The notes under the pieces: generated by a model
Databases searched by the model: none
Told to the model about the DNA's origin: nothing
What the model saw: only the letters and a program-made list of their open reading frames with translations
Shown here: in pieces, positions 1 through 8,169 of the stretch
How the letters are laid out: every line of letters starts with the position of its first letter
Numbering within the stretch: position 1 is the first letter of the stretch
Position numbers and translations under genes: made by a program
Source: Christensenellaceae bacterium
GTDB taxonomy: Bacteria > Bacillota > Clostridia > Christensenellales > CAG-138
Direction: 5' to 3'
Length of the DNA: 64,000 nt
Assembly (NCBI GenBank): GCA_031261085.1
Contig: JAISKB010000004.1
Location: forward strand, 124,001 to 188,000

Positions 1-1
1 C

Positions 2-607
2 GCAAATTATGATATGGTTTTGATGAACCAGGAAGAGACGGTTGCGAGCCAAGCAAAGTGGTTTACCTACATGAAGGCGGGGATGGATAGGATGTCCGGC
101 CTAATACGGGACCTGCTCGATTTGGCGCGGGTAGAAAGCGAAGCGCGCCCGCCGCGCCGCGCCGCATTCGATATCAGCGAAAAGCTGCGCGGCATTATGC
201 GCGCCATGGAGGCGGCTGCAAACGAAAAGGGGATATCGGTTTTGGAAGCCATGGAGCCCGGCATACTGCTGCATAGCGATGCGGAGCTTGTGCAGCGGGT
301 GTTTGCGGTGCTCTATGAAAACGCGATACAATACACCGATGCAAACGGTCAAATCGAGGTAACGGTTAAAAGGGTGAAAAAACGCGTTGCCTGCACGGTA
401 AAAAATACCGGCAAAGGCATTGCGCCGCAGGACCTGCCCAAGGTTTTTGACCGATTTTACCGCGCGGACGCCGCGCGCTCCGGCCAAGGCGGCGGCTATG
501 GGCTGGGGCTGGCGATTGCCAGGCAAACCATAGAGACGCTGGGCGGCAAGCTAACCGCGCAGAGCGCGGAGGGAACCACCTCGTTTACGTTTACGTTGGA
601 GGAGTAA
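2..607 (+). CDS. Sensor histidine kinase, 3' part (5' end outside window)
   Basis: The reading frame is open to the left edge, so only the C-terminal part of the gene is present. The first visible residues resemble the second helix of a HisKA dimerisation domain (RMSGLIRDLLDLARVE). The phospho-accepting histidine would lie just before the window. The HATPase domain is complete: N box LYENAIQYTD, G1 box NTGKGIAPQDL, F box FDRFYRAD and G2 box GYGLGLAIARQ. It ends TFTLEE* at 607. The protein would autophosphorylate and pass phosphate to a response regulator, which is presumably encoded to the left. The signal it senses cannot be inferred. The downstream T-box gene has its own promoter, so there is no sign of co-transcription. 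The ORF-track start at 14 is an internal methionine. Confidence 0.9.
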   Translation, partial: ANYDMVLMNQEETVASQAKWFTYMKAGMDRMSGLIRDLLDLARVESEARPPRRAAFDISEKLRGIMRAMEAAANEKGISVLEAMEPGILLHSDAELVQRVFAVLYENAIQYTDANGQIEVTVKRVKKRVACTVKNTGKGIAPQDLPKVFDRFYRADAARSGQGGGYGLGLAIARQTIETLGGKLTAQSAEGTTSFTFTLEE

Positions 608-695
608 TGCAAACTTCATTGCGGCATATGCGCAAACCCGGCGGGCTCGGCAGGCGGGTATGAAAGAAATATACAGCAATTTATCGTGAATCCGC

Positions 696-724
696 TTGAC
701 ATTTTCGCAAGCCGGTGATAATAT
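696..724 (+). promoter_or_regulatory. Sigma-A promoter of the T-box/lyase transcript
   Basis: TTGACA at 696-701 and TAATAT at 719-724 are separated by 17 bases. TG one base before the -10 adds an extended -10. Transcription would begin near 731, just ahead of T-box stem I. Confidence 0.8.
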
Positions 725-730
725 TTCCGA

Positions 731-1022
731 AAGGCTTTGATGAAGAGAAAGACACAGCGGATGCCGGAACCACGTTTTGTGGGGCAGAAAGTCTGCGGTT
801 GCTGCGAGCAGATCCCGTGTAGCTGTGTGCAAATACACTTCGGAGCCGGCGCGTTGAACAAGCAGTAGGCGCGCCCGGGTGTTACCGTTACATGACGCGG
901 AATTGCTGGATTCCAATAAGCGGCGGTTCGGTTCGAATCGCAATAAGGGTGGTACCGCGGAAGATTTTACGCTTTCGTCCCTTAGAACAGAGGAGTTTGT
1001 TCTAAGAGGCGAGGGCTTTTTT
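731..1022 (+). promoter_or_regulatory. T-box riboswitch, probable tyrosine specifier (UAC)
   Basis: The diagnostic T-box sequence AGGGTGGTACCGCGG lies at 946-960. Stem I can be drawn: GGCTTTG (733-739) pairs with CGGAGCC (841-847), a GATGA K-turn follows, and ACACAGC (752-758) pairs with GCTGTGT (822-828). The apical part AGAAAG...GGTTGCTGCGAG matches the conserved distal loop and AG bulge. The 3' side of the specifier loop reads GCAAATACACTT. With the usual purine after the codon, the specifier is TAC (834-836), for Tyr. T-boxes let transcription continue when the cognate tRNA is uncharged. The terminator/antiterminator region follows directly and the lyase gene starts 64 bases after it. AAT (Asn) is the only other register I considered, and it fits less well. 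Confidence 0.93.
971..1022 (+). terminator. T-box regulatory terminator
   Basis: CTTAGAAC pairs with GTTCTAAG, extended outward by GCTTTCGTC against GGCGAGGGC with G-U pairs and one mismatch. A T run follows at 1017-1022. The 5' strand can alternatively pair with the T-box sequence to form the antiterminator. Confidence 0.85.
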
Positions 1023-1085
1023 ATTTACAAATTCCTCAACCCTATCCATCCAACCAAATCACAATTTTAGGGGAGGAAACAGGCA

Positions 1086-2543
1086 ATGGAAAACACAAAC
1101 AGCGTACAGTTCTTTTCGGGCGAAAACATACCCTTGGAGATGCATAAGGTGCGTATGGTGCAGCGGCTGCACCTGCCCACGGTAGAGGATCGCCTGCGGG
1201 CCATGCAGGCAGCCGGCAACAACACGTTTTTGCTGCGCAACCGGGATGTATACCTCGATATGCTCACCGACAGCGGCGTAAACGCCATGAGCGAGGCGCA
1301 ATATGCCGCCATGATGATGGCGGATGACAGCTATGCCGGCAGCGAAACCTTCTTTAGGCTTTCGGATGCTCTGCACGAGTTTTTTGGCAAGGATTACTTT
1401 TTGCCCGCGCACCAAGGCCGCGCGGCCGAAAACATCATCGCCAGCGCGTTTGTAAAGCCCGGCGACATCACCCCCATGAACTACCACTTCACCACCACCA
1501 AGGCGCTCATCACCCGCATGGGCGGCACCGTGGTGGAGGTGTTTTCGGAGGACGCGCTGGATTCCAGCGTGATTAAGCCCTTTAAGGGCGACTTGAATAT
1601 GGAAAAGCTGGAGGCCTGCGTGCAGGCGGCCGGCGCGAGCAAAATCAGCTTTGTACGCATCGAGGCGGGCACCAACCTCATCGGCGGGCAGCCGGTTTCG
1701 CTGCAGAACATGCGCGCGGTATCCAAGTTTTGCCGGGCAAAGGGCATACCCCTGGTGTTTGACGCGAGCTTGCTGGCCGATAACCTATTCTTCATCAAAA
1801 CGCGGGATGCGGAGTGCGCCGACAAAACGCTGGGGGCTATCGTGCATGAGCTATCCGAGCTGATGGATATCATCTACTTCTCCGCCCGCAAGCTGGGCTG
1901 CGCCCGGGGCGGCGGCATCGTCACCTCCGACAAGGCGCTCTATGAAGCCATGCGGGAATTTGTGCCGCTGTTTGAAGGCTTTTTGACCTATGGCGGCATG
2001 AGCGTGCGCGAGATGGAAGCCATGGCCGTGGGCCTGCGCGAAACGCTGGATTTGGAGGTAATCAACCAAACGCCCATGTTCATCGCCGCCCTGGGCGAGG
2101 CGCTGCAGCAAAAGGGCGTGCCGGTCGTCACCCCGTTTGGCGGGCTGGGCTGCCATGTGGATGCTTCCCGCTTTGTGGAGCATATCCCGCAGTCGCAATA
2201 CCCGGCGGGCGCGCTGGGGGCGGCCATCTACCTGGCCGGCGGCATACGCGGCATGGAGCGCGGCACGCTTTCGGAGCAGCGCAGGCCGGATGGCAGCGAA
2301 ACCTTCTCCGAAATGGAGCTGGTGCGCCTGGCCGTGCCCAAGCGGGTGTTCACGCTTTCGCAAATCAAGTTTGTCGCCGACCGCGTAGGCTGGCTGTATG
2401 AAAACCGCAATCTCATTGGCGGGCTTACCTTTGAGGAGGAGCCCTCCACGCTGCGCTTCTTCTTTGGCCGCCTTCGCCCCATCGGCGATTGGCAGGAAAA
2501 GCTGGCGGCAAAATTCCTTGCGGATATGCCGAACGGGCTCTAA
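1086..2543 (+). CDS. Tyrosine phenol-lyase-like beta-eliminating lyase (tryptophanase family)
   Basis: PLP enzyme of the tryptophanase/tyrosine phenol-lyase family, 485 aa. Family reaction: tyrosine or tryptophan to phenol or indole plus pyruvate and ammonia, reversible for the tyrosine enzyme. Compared from memory with Citrobacter freundii TPL, these positions align: Phe48 (F36), Tyr83 (Y71), Arg112 (R100), Thr136 (T124), Asn197 (N185), Asp226 (D214), PLP Lys269 in SARKLG (K257), Arg392 in MERG (R381), Arg414 (R404) and Phe458 (F448). Thr136 and Arg392 are the phenol-side residues; tryptophanase has Asp and Ile there. Oddities: Leu229 replaces R217, which contacts PLP, and there is a C-terminal extension of about 17 residues. 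The SD GGGGAGG at 1070-1076 supports the ATG. Expression is under the Tyr T-box. The true substrate could be another aromatic or beta-substituted amino acid. Confidence 0.85.
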   Translation: MENTNSVQFFSGENIPLEMHKVRMVQRLHLPTVEDRLRAMQAAGNNTFLLRNRDVYLDMLTDSGVNAMSEAQYAAMMMADDSYAGSETFFRLSDALHEFFGKDYFLPAHQGRAAENIIASAFVKPGDITPMNYHFTTTKALITRMGGTVVEVFSEDALDSSVIKPFKGDLNMEKLEACVQAAGASKISFVRIEAGTNLIGGQPVSLQNMRAVSKFCRAKGIPLVFDASLLADNLFFIKTRDAECADKTLGAIVHELSELMDIIYFSARKLGCARGGGIVTSDKALYEAMREFVPLFEGFLTYGGMSVREMEAMAVGLRETLDLEVINQTPMFIAALGEALQQKGVPVVTPFGGLGCHVDASRFVEHIPQSQYPAGALGAAIYLAGGIRGMERGTLSEQRRPDGSETFSEMELVRLAVPKRVFTLSQIKFVADRVGWLYENRNLIGGLTFEEEPSTLRFFFGRLRPIGDWQEKLAAKFLADMPNGL

Positions 2544-2720
2544 AATCCCCGCTCCCCGCACAACCCTGCGGAAGGGGGCGGCAAAGAGGCGCATGTGGAT
2601 AGGCTTTTGCCGCTCCCGTGCGCCTTTTGCGCAACAAAACAATTGGCGCACAATATGTATGGTTTTAAATTTTTTTGGGGGAATTAAGAAGCGCGGCGGC
2701 TGTGCAAAACGCCGTCCCTG

Positions 2721-2729
2721 TGCTATACT
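2721..2729 (+). promoter_or_regulatory. Possible extended -10 promoter for fhs-fchA-folD
   Basis: TGCTATACT is a good extended -10 about 100 bases before fhs, with no convincing -35. The rest of 2544-2826 holds a GC-rich inverted repeat just after the lyase stop (CCGCTCCCC...GGGGGCGG) without a T run, and nothing else I recognise. Confidence 0.45.
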
Positions 2730-2826
2730 GATTGAAACTAGACTATGAGAACGGCTATATTTTTATGGACGTTGCGGCGCGGCGCGCCAATAGATAGGAA
2801 TAATTGAAATAAGGGGACGAAGCAGG

Positions 2827-4497
2827 GTGAAAACGGATATAGAGATAGCACAAGGCACGCCGATGCTGCCTATTGGCGAGGTTGCGGCGGCATCGGGAAT
2901 AGACGCAAAGTATATCGAAGCGTATGGCAAGTATAAGGCCAAGATAGATTATAACCTGCTCACCGATATGGCTTCAGCGCCGGAGGGCAAGCTGGTGCTC
3001 GTTACCGCCATCACGCCCACGCCCGCGGGCGAGGGCAAAACCACCACCACGGTGGGCTTGGCCGATGGGCTGCGCAAGCTGGGCAAAAAAAGCTTTGTCG
3101 CCCTAAGGGAGCCCAGCCTGGGCCCGGTTTTTGGCATAAAGGGCGGCGCGGCGGGCGGCGGTTATGCGCAGGTGATGCCTATGGAGGATATAAACCTGCA
3201 CTTCACGGGCGATTTCCACGCGATAGGGGCGGCCAACAACCTGCTTGCCGCCATGCTGGATAACCATATTCACCAGGGCAACGCGCTGGGCATCGATGTG
3301 CGGCGCATCACCTGGAAGCGCGCGGTAGATATGAACGACCGCCAGCTGCGCAGCATCACGGATGGATTGGGCGGCAGGGCAAACGGCGTGCCGCGCGAGG
3401 ATGGGTTCGACATCACGGTGGCCTCCGAGGTGATGGCGGTGCTGTGCATCGCCTGCAATATTCAAGATTTAAAGCAGCGCCTTGCCCGCATCATCGTGGG
3501 CTATACGTTTGAGGATAAGCCGGTGACCGCAGGCGACCTGAAGGCGCAGGGGGCGATGGCCGCGTTGCTAAAGGATGCGCTAAAGCCCAACCTTGTGCAA
3601 ACCTTGGAGCACACCCCGGCATTTATACACGGCGGGCCTTTTGCCAACATCGCCCATGGCTGCAACAGCGTGATGGCTACCCGCATGGCGCTAAAGCTGG
3701 GGGAATATGCCGTGACCGAGGCCGGCTTTGGCGCGGATCTTGGCGCCGAAAAGTTTTTCGACATAAAATGCCGCATGGCGGGGCTTAGGCCCGACGCGGT
3801 GGTGGTGGTAGCCTCGGTGCGGGCGCTTAAGCACCATGGCGGGGTGGATAAAAAAGACCTGCCCTACGAAAATCTGGATGCGTTAACCAAGGGGCTGCCC
3901 AACCTGCTGCAGCATGTGGATACCATCAAGACGGTATTTGGCCTGCCCGCGGTGGTGGCCATCAACCGCTTCCCCGCCGATACCGAGGCGGAGCTGCAAT
4001 TGGTGGAGCAGGCGTGCAGGCAGCTGGGCGTGCCGGTCGCGCTGTCCGAGGTGTGGGCCAAGGGCGGCGAGGGCGGCATCGCGCTGGCCCAAGAGGTTGT
4101 GCGCCTGTGTGAGCAAGCAAACAAGTTCCGCTTCTGCTACGATTGCGATGCGCCTATACAAGAAAAGCTGCAGGCCATCGCCACCAAGGTATATCGCGCG
4201 CAGGGCATAAAGCTGACCGCTCCCGCGAACAAACAGCTTGCGCAGCTCGAGGCGCTGGGCTTTGGCGGCCTGCCCATCTGCATGGCAAAAACGCAGTACA
4301 GCTTTTCGGATGACGCGGCGCTGCGCGCCGCCCCGCGCGGCTTTACGCTGACCGTGCGCAATTTAAAGGTATCGGCCGGGGCAGGGTTTATCGTAGCGCT
4401 TACCGGCGACATTATGACGATGCCCGGCCTGCCCGCTTCCCCCGCGGCCGAGCGGATCGACATAGATGAAACCGGTAAGATTTTGGGGCTGTTTTAA
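2827..4497 (+). CDS. fhs: Formate-tetrahydrofolate ligase
   Basis: Formyl-THF synthetase makes 10-formyl-THF from formate, THF and ATP in the cytosol. It is the entry point of formate into the one-carbon pool and the methyl branch of acetogenesis or glycine/purine fermentation. At 556 aa the length is normal for the family. Diagnostic motifs: the P-loop-like [14 protein letters not shown] at residues 60-75, [18 protein letters not shown], and [15 protein letters not shown]. The start is GTG at 2827, with AAGGGG ten bases upstream. The fchA start codon follows the stop with no gap and folD follows that, so three consecutive THF-cycle steps are probably co-transcribed. Confidence 0.97.
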   Translation: MKTDIEIAQGTPMLPIGEVAAASGIDAKYIEAYGKYKAKIDYNLLTDMASAPEGKLVLVTAITPTPAGEGKTTTTVGLADGLRKLGKKSFVALREPSLGPVFGIKGGAAGGGYAQVMPMEDINLHFTGDFHAIGAANNLLAAMLDNHIHQGNALGIDVRRITWKRAVDMNDRQLRSITDGLGGRANGVPREDGFDITVASEVMAVLCIACNIQDLKQRLARIIVGYTFEDKPVTAGDLKAQGAMAALLKDALKPNLVQTLEHTPAFIHGGPFANIAHGCNSVMATRMALKLGEYAVTEAGFGADLGAEKFFDIKCRMAGLRPDAVVVVASVRALKHHGGVDKKDLPYENLDALTKGLPNLLQHVDTIKTVFGLPAVVAINRFPADTEAELQLVEQACRQLGVPVALSEVWAKGGEGGIALAQEVVRLCEQANKFRFCYDCDAPIQEKLQAIATKVYRAQGIKLTAPANKQLAQLEALGFGGLPICMAKTQYSFSDDAALRAAPRGFTLTVRNLKVSAGAGFIVALTGDIMTMPGLPASPAAERIDIDETGKILGLF

Positions 4498-5139
4498 ATG
4501 GAACACGATAGGGACTTCATCGAGCAAAGCTGTGCGCAATTTGTGGCAGCGCTGGCCTCCAAGGCGCCGGTACCCGGCGGCGGCGGGGCCTGCGCGCTGG
4601 TGGGCGCCATAGGCATGGCACTGGGCAACATGGTGGGGAGCCTTACGCTGGGCAAGCCCAAATACGCCGCGGTGCAAGCGGATATCCTCCGCCTGCAAAC
4701 GGAGGCAACCGGCCTGCAAGGGGCGCTCCTGGCGCTGGTTGCGCGGGATGCCGCGGTGTTTGAGCCGCTCAGCCGCGCATATGGGCTGCCCACAGGCACC
4801 CAAGAAGAGAGCGCGCACAAGGCCCGCGTGATGGAAGCCGCGCTAAACGAGGCCGCCAGGGTGCCCCTCGAGCTGATGGAGCTGTGCTGCAAAGCCATAG
4901 GTCTGCACGAAGAATTTGCGGCCAAGGGCACGGCCATCGCCATCAGCGATGTGGGGGTGGGCGCGCTGTTGTGCGGCGCCGCGTTGCAGGGCGCCGCGCT
5001 CAACGTATTTATCAACACAAAATATATGGCAGACCGTGATCATGCGGCGGGCATCAACGCGCAGGCTAAGGATATGCTGCATGAGTATGCGGCGCGCGCG
5101 GGCCGCGTGTATGAAGACGTTGCCGCGCGGCTGCAATAA
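4498..5139 (+). CDS. fchA: Methenyl-THF cyclohydrolase, FTCD_C family
   Basis: A 213-aa protein of the formiminotransferase-cyclodeaminase C-terminal family. The glycine-rich N-terminal motif VPGGGGACALVGAIGMALG and the mostly helical remainder are typical. In clostridia such stand-alone proteins act as 5,10-methenyl-THF cyclohydrolase, converting methenyl-THF to 10-formyl-THF and back. ATG directly abuts the fhs stop, indicating translational coupling. The position between fhs and folD supports cyclohydrolase rather than formimino-THF cyclodeaminase, because no histidine-degradation gene is nearby. It becomes the likely sole cyclohydrolase if FolD is monofunctional, as its sequence suggests. 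Confidence 0.9.
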   Translation: MEHDRDFIEQSCAQFVAALASKAPVPGGGGACALVGAIGMALGNMVGSLTLGKPKYAAVQADILRLQTEATGLQGALLALVARDAAVFEPLSRAYGLPTGTQEESAHKARVMEAALNEAARVPLELMELCCKAIGLHEEFAAKGTAIAISDVGVGALLCGAALQGAALNVFINTKYMADRDHAAGINAQAKDMLHEYAARAGRVYEDVAARLQ

Positions 5140-5167
5140 GGCGGCATACGGTATGGGAGATGCTTTC

Positions 5168-6019
5168 GTGAAATTGCTTCGGGGCGCCCCCGTGGTGGGG
5201 ACGATTGACGCAAAGCTAACACAGGATGTGGCGGCGTGCAGGGCACAAAACATCGTGCCTACGCTGGCCATCGTACGCGTGGGCGATAAGGAAGACGATG
5301 TGGCCTACGAAACCGGCGCCATAAAGCACTGTGAAAAGATTGGCATAGCGGCCCGGCGCGTTACATTGCCCGCAAGCGCCGGCCAGGAAGAGCTGCTGCA
5401 GTGCCTGCGCGCGCGCAACGCGGAAGCAGGCGTGCACGGCGTATTGCTGCTGCGCCCGCTGCCCCCCGGCTTTGACGACGAGCTGGCACGCAACACGCTC
5501 GCGCCAAACAAGGATGTGGACGGCATTACCGACGCTTCGCTCACGGCGGTATTTACTGGCTCGGGAGCGGGCTTTGCGCCCTGCACGCCGGAAGCGTGTA
5601 TGGAGATGCTGGCGCACTATGATATACAGCTGGATGGAAAGAGCGCGGTCGTGGTGGGCCGAAGCCTGGTGGTGGGCAAGCCTGCCGCCATGCTGCTGCT
5701 GAGTAAAAACGCCACCGTTACCATCTGCCATACCCATACGCCCAACATGGCCGAGGTATGCCGGGCAGCGGATATACTCATCGTGGGCGTGGGCCGGCCC
5801 GGTATGATCGATAAAGCATACCTGTCACCGGGGCAAATCGTGCTGGACGTGGGCATAAACGTGATGGAGGACGGTTCCTTGCGCGGGGATGTGGACTTTG
5901 CCGCGGCGCAAGGCATCGTGGTGGGGGGCGTCACCCCCGTACCCGGCGGCGTAGGACCGGTAACCACCAGCATATTGCTGCGGCATGTGGTGGAGTCGGC
6001 AAAGAAGTGCTTAAAATAG
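5168..6019 (+). CDS. folD: Methylene-THF dehydrogenase FolD, probably lacking cyclohydrolase activity
   Basis: NAD(P)-dependent oxidation of 5,10-methylene-THF to methenyl-THF. Family motifs are present: PNKDVDGIT, VVVGRSLVVGKPAAMLLL and TPVPGGVGPVTTSIL. I prefer GTG at 5168 (283 aa, N-terminus KLLRGAPVV) because GGGAGA lies 7 bases upstream. ATG at 5153 is the alternative, and the ORF-track start at 4916 runs back into fchA. In the YxxxK catalytic motif of bifunctional FolD, the Tyr is kept (Tyr47) but the Lys is Ala51 (AYETGAIK). The usual VQLPLP loop reads LLRPLP, so its Gln is also lost. Both residues serve the cyclohydrolase step, so this protein is probably dehydrogenase only, working with FchA. 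Confidence 0.93.
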   Translation: MKLLRGAPVVGTIDAKLTQDVAACRAQNIVPTLAIVRVGDKEDDVAYETGAIKHCEKIGIAARRVTLPASAGQEELLQCLRARNAEAGVHGVLLLRPLPPGFDDELARNTLAPNKDVDGITDASLTAVFTGSGAGFAPCTPEACMEMLAHYDIQLDGKSAVVVGRSLVVGKPAAMLLLSKNATVTICHTHTPNMAEVCRAADILIVGVGRPGMIDKAYLSPGQIVLDVGINVMEDGSLRGDVDFAAAQGIVVGGVTPVPGGVGPVTTSILLRHVVESAKKCLK

Positions 6020-6030
6020 TTTTTGCTTTT

Positions 6031-6053
6031 GGCCCCCGTTTGGGGGGCTTTTT
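6031..6053 (+). terminator. Rho-independent terminator after folD
   Basis: GCCCCC, loop GTTTG, GGGGGC, then TTTTT at 6049-6053. It separates folD from the convergent kinase gene. The minus-strand side lacks a T run, so it mainly serves folD. Confidence 0.85.
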
Positions 6054-6062
6054 ATATGAACC

Positions 6063-7448
6063 CTACCCCTCCTTCGGCAGCCGCAGGGTAAACCTGCACC
6101 CGCCTTCCGCCCGGTTTTCGGCTAAGATTTGCCCGCCGTGCGCCAGCACGACGGATTTTACGATGGCGAGGCCAATGCCCGCGCCCCCCGTTTTGCGGTT
6201 GCGGGAGGTATCGGCGCGGTAAAACCGCTCAAATATAAAGGGCAGCTCCTCCTCGGGTATCCCCGGGCCGGTATCCTCCAATATGAGCACGCTCTCCTGC
6301 GGGAAGTCCTGTATGCGGGCAAATATCGCCCCGCCCTGCGGCGTGTATTTTACCGCGTTGGAAAGCAGGTTGGTCAGCACGCCGCTGAGCCTGTCCTTAT
6401 CGGCCGCCAGCACCGTGGGGCGGCCCTCAACCGCAAGCCTAAGCCCCTTCCCCAGCAGCTCGCCCGCAAAGGCGTCGCCCACGCCGCGCATCAGCGCAAG
6501 CAGGTCCACCGGCGCCTTACATAGCTTTAGGTTGTCGCTCTCGGCGCGCTCCAGGCGCTCCAAATCCTCCACGATTTTGCCCAGCCGCAATATTTCCTCA
6601 TGGCAGCTGCGCAGGCGCTCCGGCGTAGGCTCCCACACGCCCTCTATCATGGCCTCCAAATGCGAGCCCAGCGTGGTGAGCGGCGTGCGCAGCTCATGGG
6701 CGACATCCGCCGTCAGCCGCTTGCGCAGCTTTTCTTGGTTCCCCAAGGCGTTGGCCAAGTGATTGATGGCGGATACCAAATTGTGCAGCTCCCACGTTTT
6801 GGTTCGCCCCTCAAATTGGATATCATACTTGCCCGCCGCTATCTGCAGGGCAATATCCGCCGTTTTCGTGATGGGCCGGGCTATGCGCTTGGCCAAGGCC
6901 GCCCCGGTAATAAACGAGAGCAGCAGCGCCGCGACGCCTACAATAACCAGCAATATGTTGAGCGAATGTAAAAAGGCAAAGTCGCTCTCGTTTAAAAAGT
7001 AGGGCCCAAAATAGCGTATCGCCACCGAGCCGATGGCGCCTCCCTCGCTTGCAAGCGCATATTCGTGGGATACAAAATCCCCCGTGGAGCCATGCTGCTT
7101 CATGCGGGTGGATATTTCCTCCATAATGTCGTGGCACAGCGCCATGTCGTGGTTTTCGGCATCCCACACGCTGTTGCCAAGGCCATCGCTCACCTTTATG
7201 ATGTACCCGTCATAGAGCGCATACATGCCCAGCATGTGGACCGAATCGGGGTTCCACACGCCGGTTTGCGCATTGTAGCACAGGCTTAGGTTATCGCGGA
7301 TATTCTGGGTTTTGGCGCTCTGCTGGTTTAGAATATAGGTTTCGAACTGCCGGTTCACCAGCGCGTTGGAAAACAGGCTGATGACCGCCACCGTAATGAA
7401 CACCACCAGCACAAACGCCAGGGATAGCTGCGAACGCAGCTTGCGCAT
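6063..7448 (-). CDS. Sensor histidine kinase of the copper operon
   Basis: Membrane sensor kinase of about 461 aa with two transmembrane segments (SLAFVLVVFITVAVISLF near the N-terminus; ILLVIVGVAALLLSFITG near 170-190) around an extracellular domain. HAMP, HisKA (VAHELRTPLT) and HATPase (EDTGPGIPEEEL, FYRADTSR, GAGIGLAIVKS) follow. The start is ATG at 7448: SD GGAGGG lies just before it and overlaps the end of the regulator gene. The ORF-track start at 7463 is an in-frame TTG. The sensor domain holds NHDMALCHDIM, a cluster of Met, His and Cys that could bind a metal. It is the last gene of the copA operon, so I infer that it senses copper or envelope metal stress and phosphorylates the regulator just upstream. 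Confidence 0.92.
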   Translation of the reverse strand: MRKLRSQLSLAFVLVVFITVAVISLFSNALVNRQFETYILNQQSAKTQNIRDNLSLCYNAQTGVWNPDSVHMLGMYALYDGYIIKVSDGLGNSVWDAENHDMALCHDIMEEISTRMKQHGSTGDFVSHEYALASEGGAIGSVAIRYFGPYFLNESDFAFLHSLNILLVIVGVAALLLSFITGAALAKRIARPITKTADIALQIAAGKYDIQFEGRTKTWELHNLVSAINHLANALGNQEKLRKRLTADVAHELRTPLTTLGSHLEAMIEGVWEPTPERLRSCHEEILRLGKIVEDLERLERAESDNLKLCKAPVDLLALMRGVGDAFAGELLGKGLRLAVEGRPTVLAADKDRLSGVLTNLLSNAVKYTPQGGAIFARIQDFPQESVLILEDTGPGIPEEELPFIFERFYRADTSRNRKTGGAGIGLAIVKSVVLAHGGQILAENRAEGGCRFTLRLPKEG

Positions 7449-7452
7449 ACGC

Positions 7453-8151
7453 TTACCCTCCAAACTTATAGCCCAGCCCGTGTACCGTTACTATATAATC
7501 GGGTTTTTTTGAATCGCTCTCTATTTTTTGCCGCAGGTTTTTTATATGGGTATCCACCGCGCGGTCATAGCCGTCGAACGCGCTGCCCAGCGCGATTTCA
7601 ATGAGCTCGGCGCGTGTAAATACCTTGCCGGGATATTTTACGAGCGCGGCGAGCAGGTTCATCTCGCTGGGCGTGAGCAAAACCTCCTCGCCCCGCTTTT
7701 TTACGGTGTTTTTTTCGAAATCCACAATCAAATCGCCATCCCCAAAGGCATGCTTCGCCAGCAGCGGCCGCACATCCTCATTGGCCCGGCGCAGCGCGGC
7801 TTCTATCCTTGCGCCCAGCGCCTTTAGGCTAAAGGGCTTGGTGATATAATCATCCGCGCCCATGCCCAAGCCGTTTAGCAGGCTCTCCTCCTCCACCTTG
7901 GCGGTAAGCATCAATATGGGCACGCGCGAGCTTTGGCGCAGCCTTTGGCAAACCGCTTCGCCCGGCATATCCGGCAGCATCAGGTCGAGCAGCACCAGCG
8001 AAATATTTTCCCTTTCGAATATCGCAAGCGCCTGCGCGCCGGTTTCCGCCCCAAACACGGCATAGCCGCCGCTCTCCAAAAACGAGGTTATGACCTCCAG
8101 TATTTTGGGCTCATCCTCCACCGCCAAAATGGTTTTTTGCTTTACCGCCAT
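7453..8151 (-). CDS. OmpR/PhoB-family response regulator
   Basis: 232-aa two-domain regulator. The receiver has acidic residues EDE at 12-14, phospho-acceptor Asp56 in LLDLMLPD, Thr in MLTAK and Lys in ITKPF. The C-terminal winged helix includes LTPSEMNLLAAL, the recognition region RAVDTHIKNLRQKI and the final YIVTVHGLGYKFGG. It follows copA by 18 bases and precedes its partner kinase by 4 bases, so both are in one operon with the ATPase. It probably activates this operon in response to copper. No CsoR or CopY regulator is present in the cluster, which leaves the two-component pair as the only local candidate. Confidence 0.94.
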   Translation of the reverse strand: MAVKQKTILAVEDEPKILEVITSFLESGGYAVFGAETGAQALAIFERENISLVLLDLMLPDMPGEAVCQRLRQSSRVPILMLTAKVEEESLLNGLGMGADDYITKPFSLKALGARIEAALRRANEDVRPLLAKHAFGDGDLIVDFEKNTVKKRGEEVLLTPSEMNLLAALVKYPGKVFTRAELIEIALGSAFDGYDRAVDTHIKNLRQKIESDSKKPDYIVTVHGLGYKFGG

Positions 8152-8169
8152 GCCATACCCCCTGCTCGC

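Noticed and set aside
1086-2543. Annotation as plain tryptophanase (tnaA)
   Set aside because: The Asp and Ile expected at the indole side are Thr136 and Arg392, as in tyrosine phenol-lyase, and the leader reads a Tyr codon. There is also no TnaC-like leader peptide.
4916-5167. N-terminal extension of folD in the ORF track
   Set aside because: It overlaps fchA in another frame and is Arg/Ala-rich; a start with SD exists at 5168 (or ATG at 5153).
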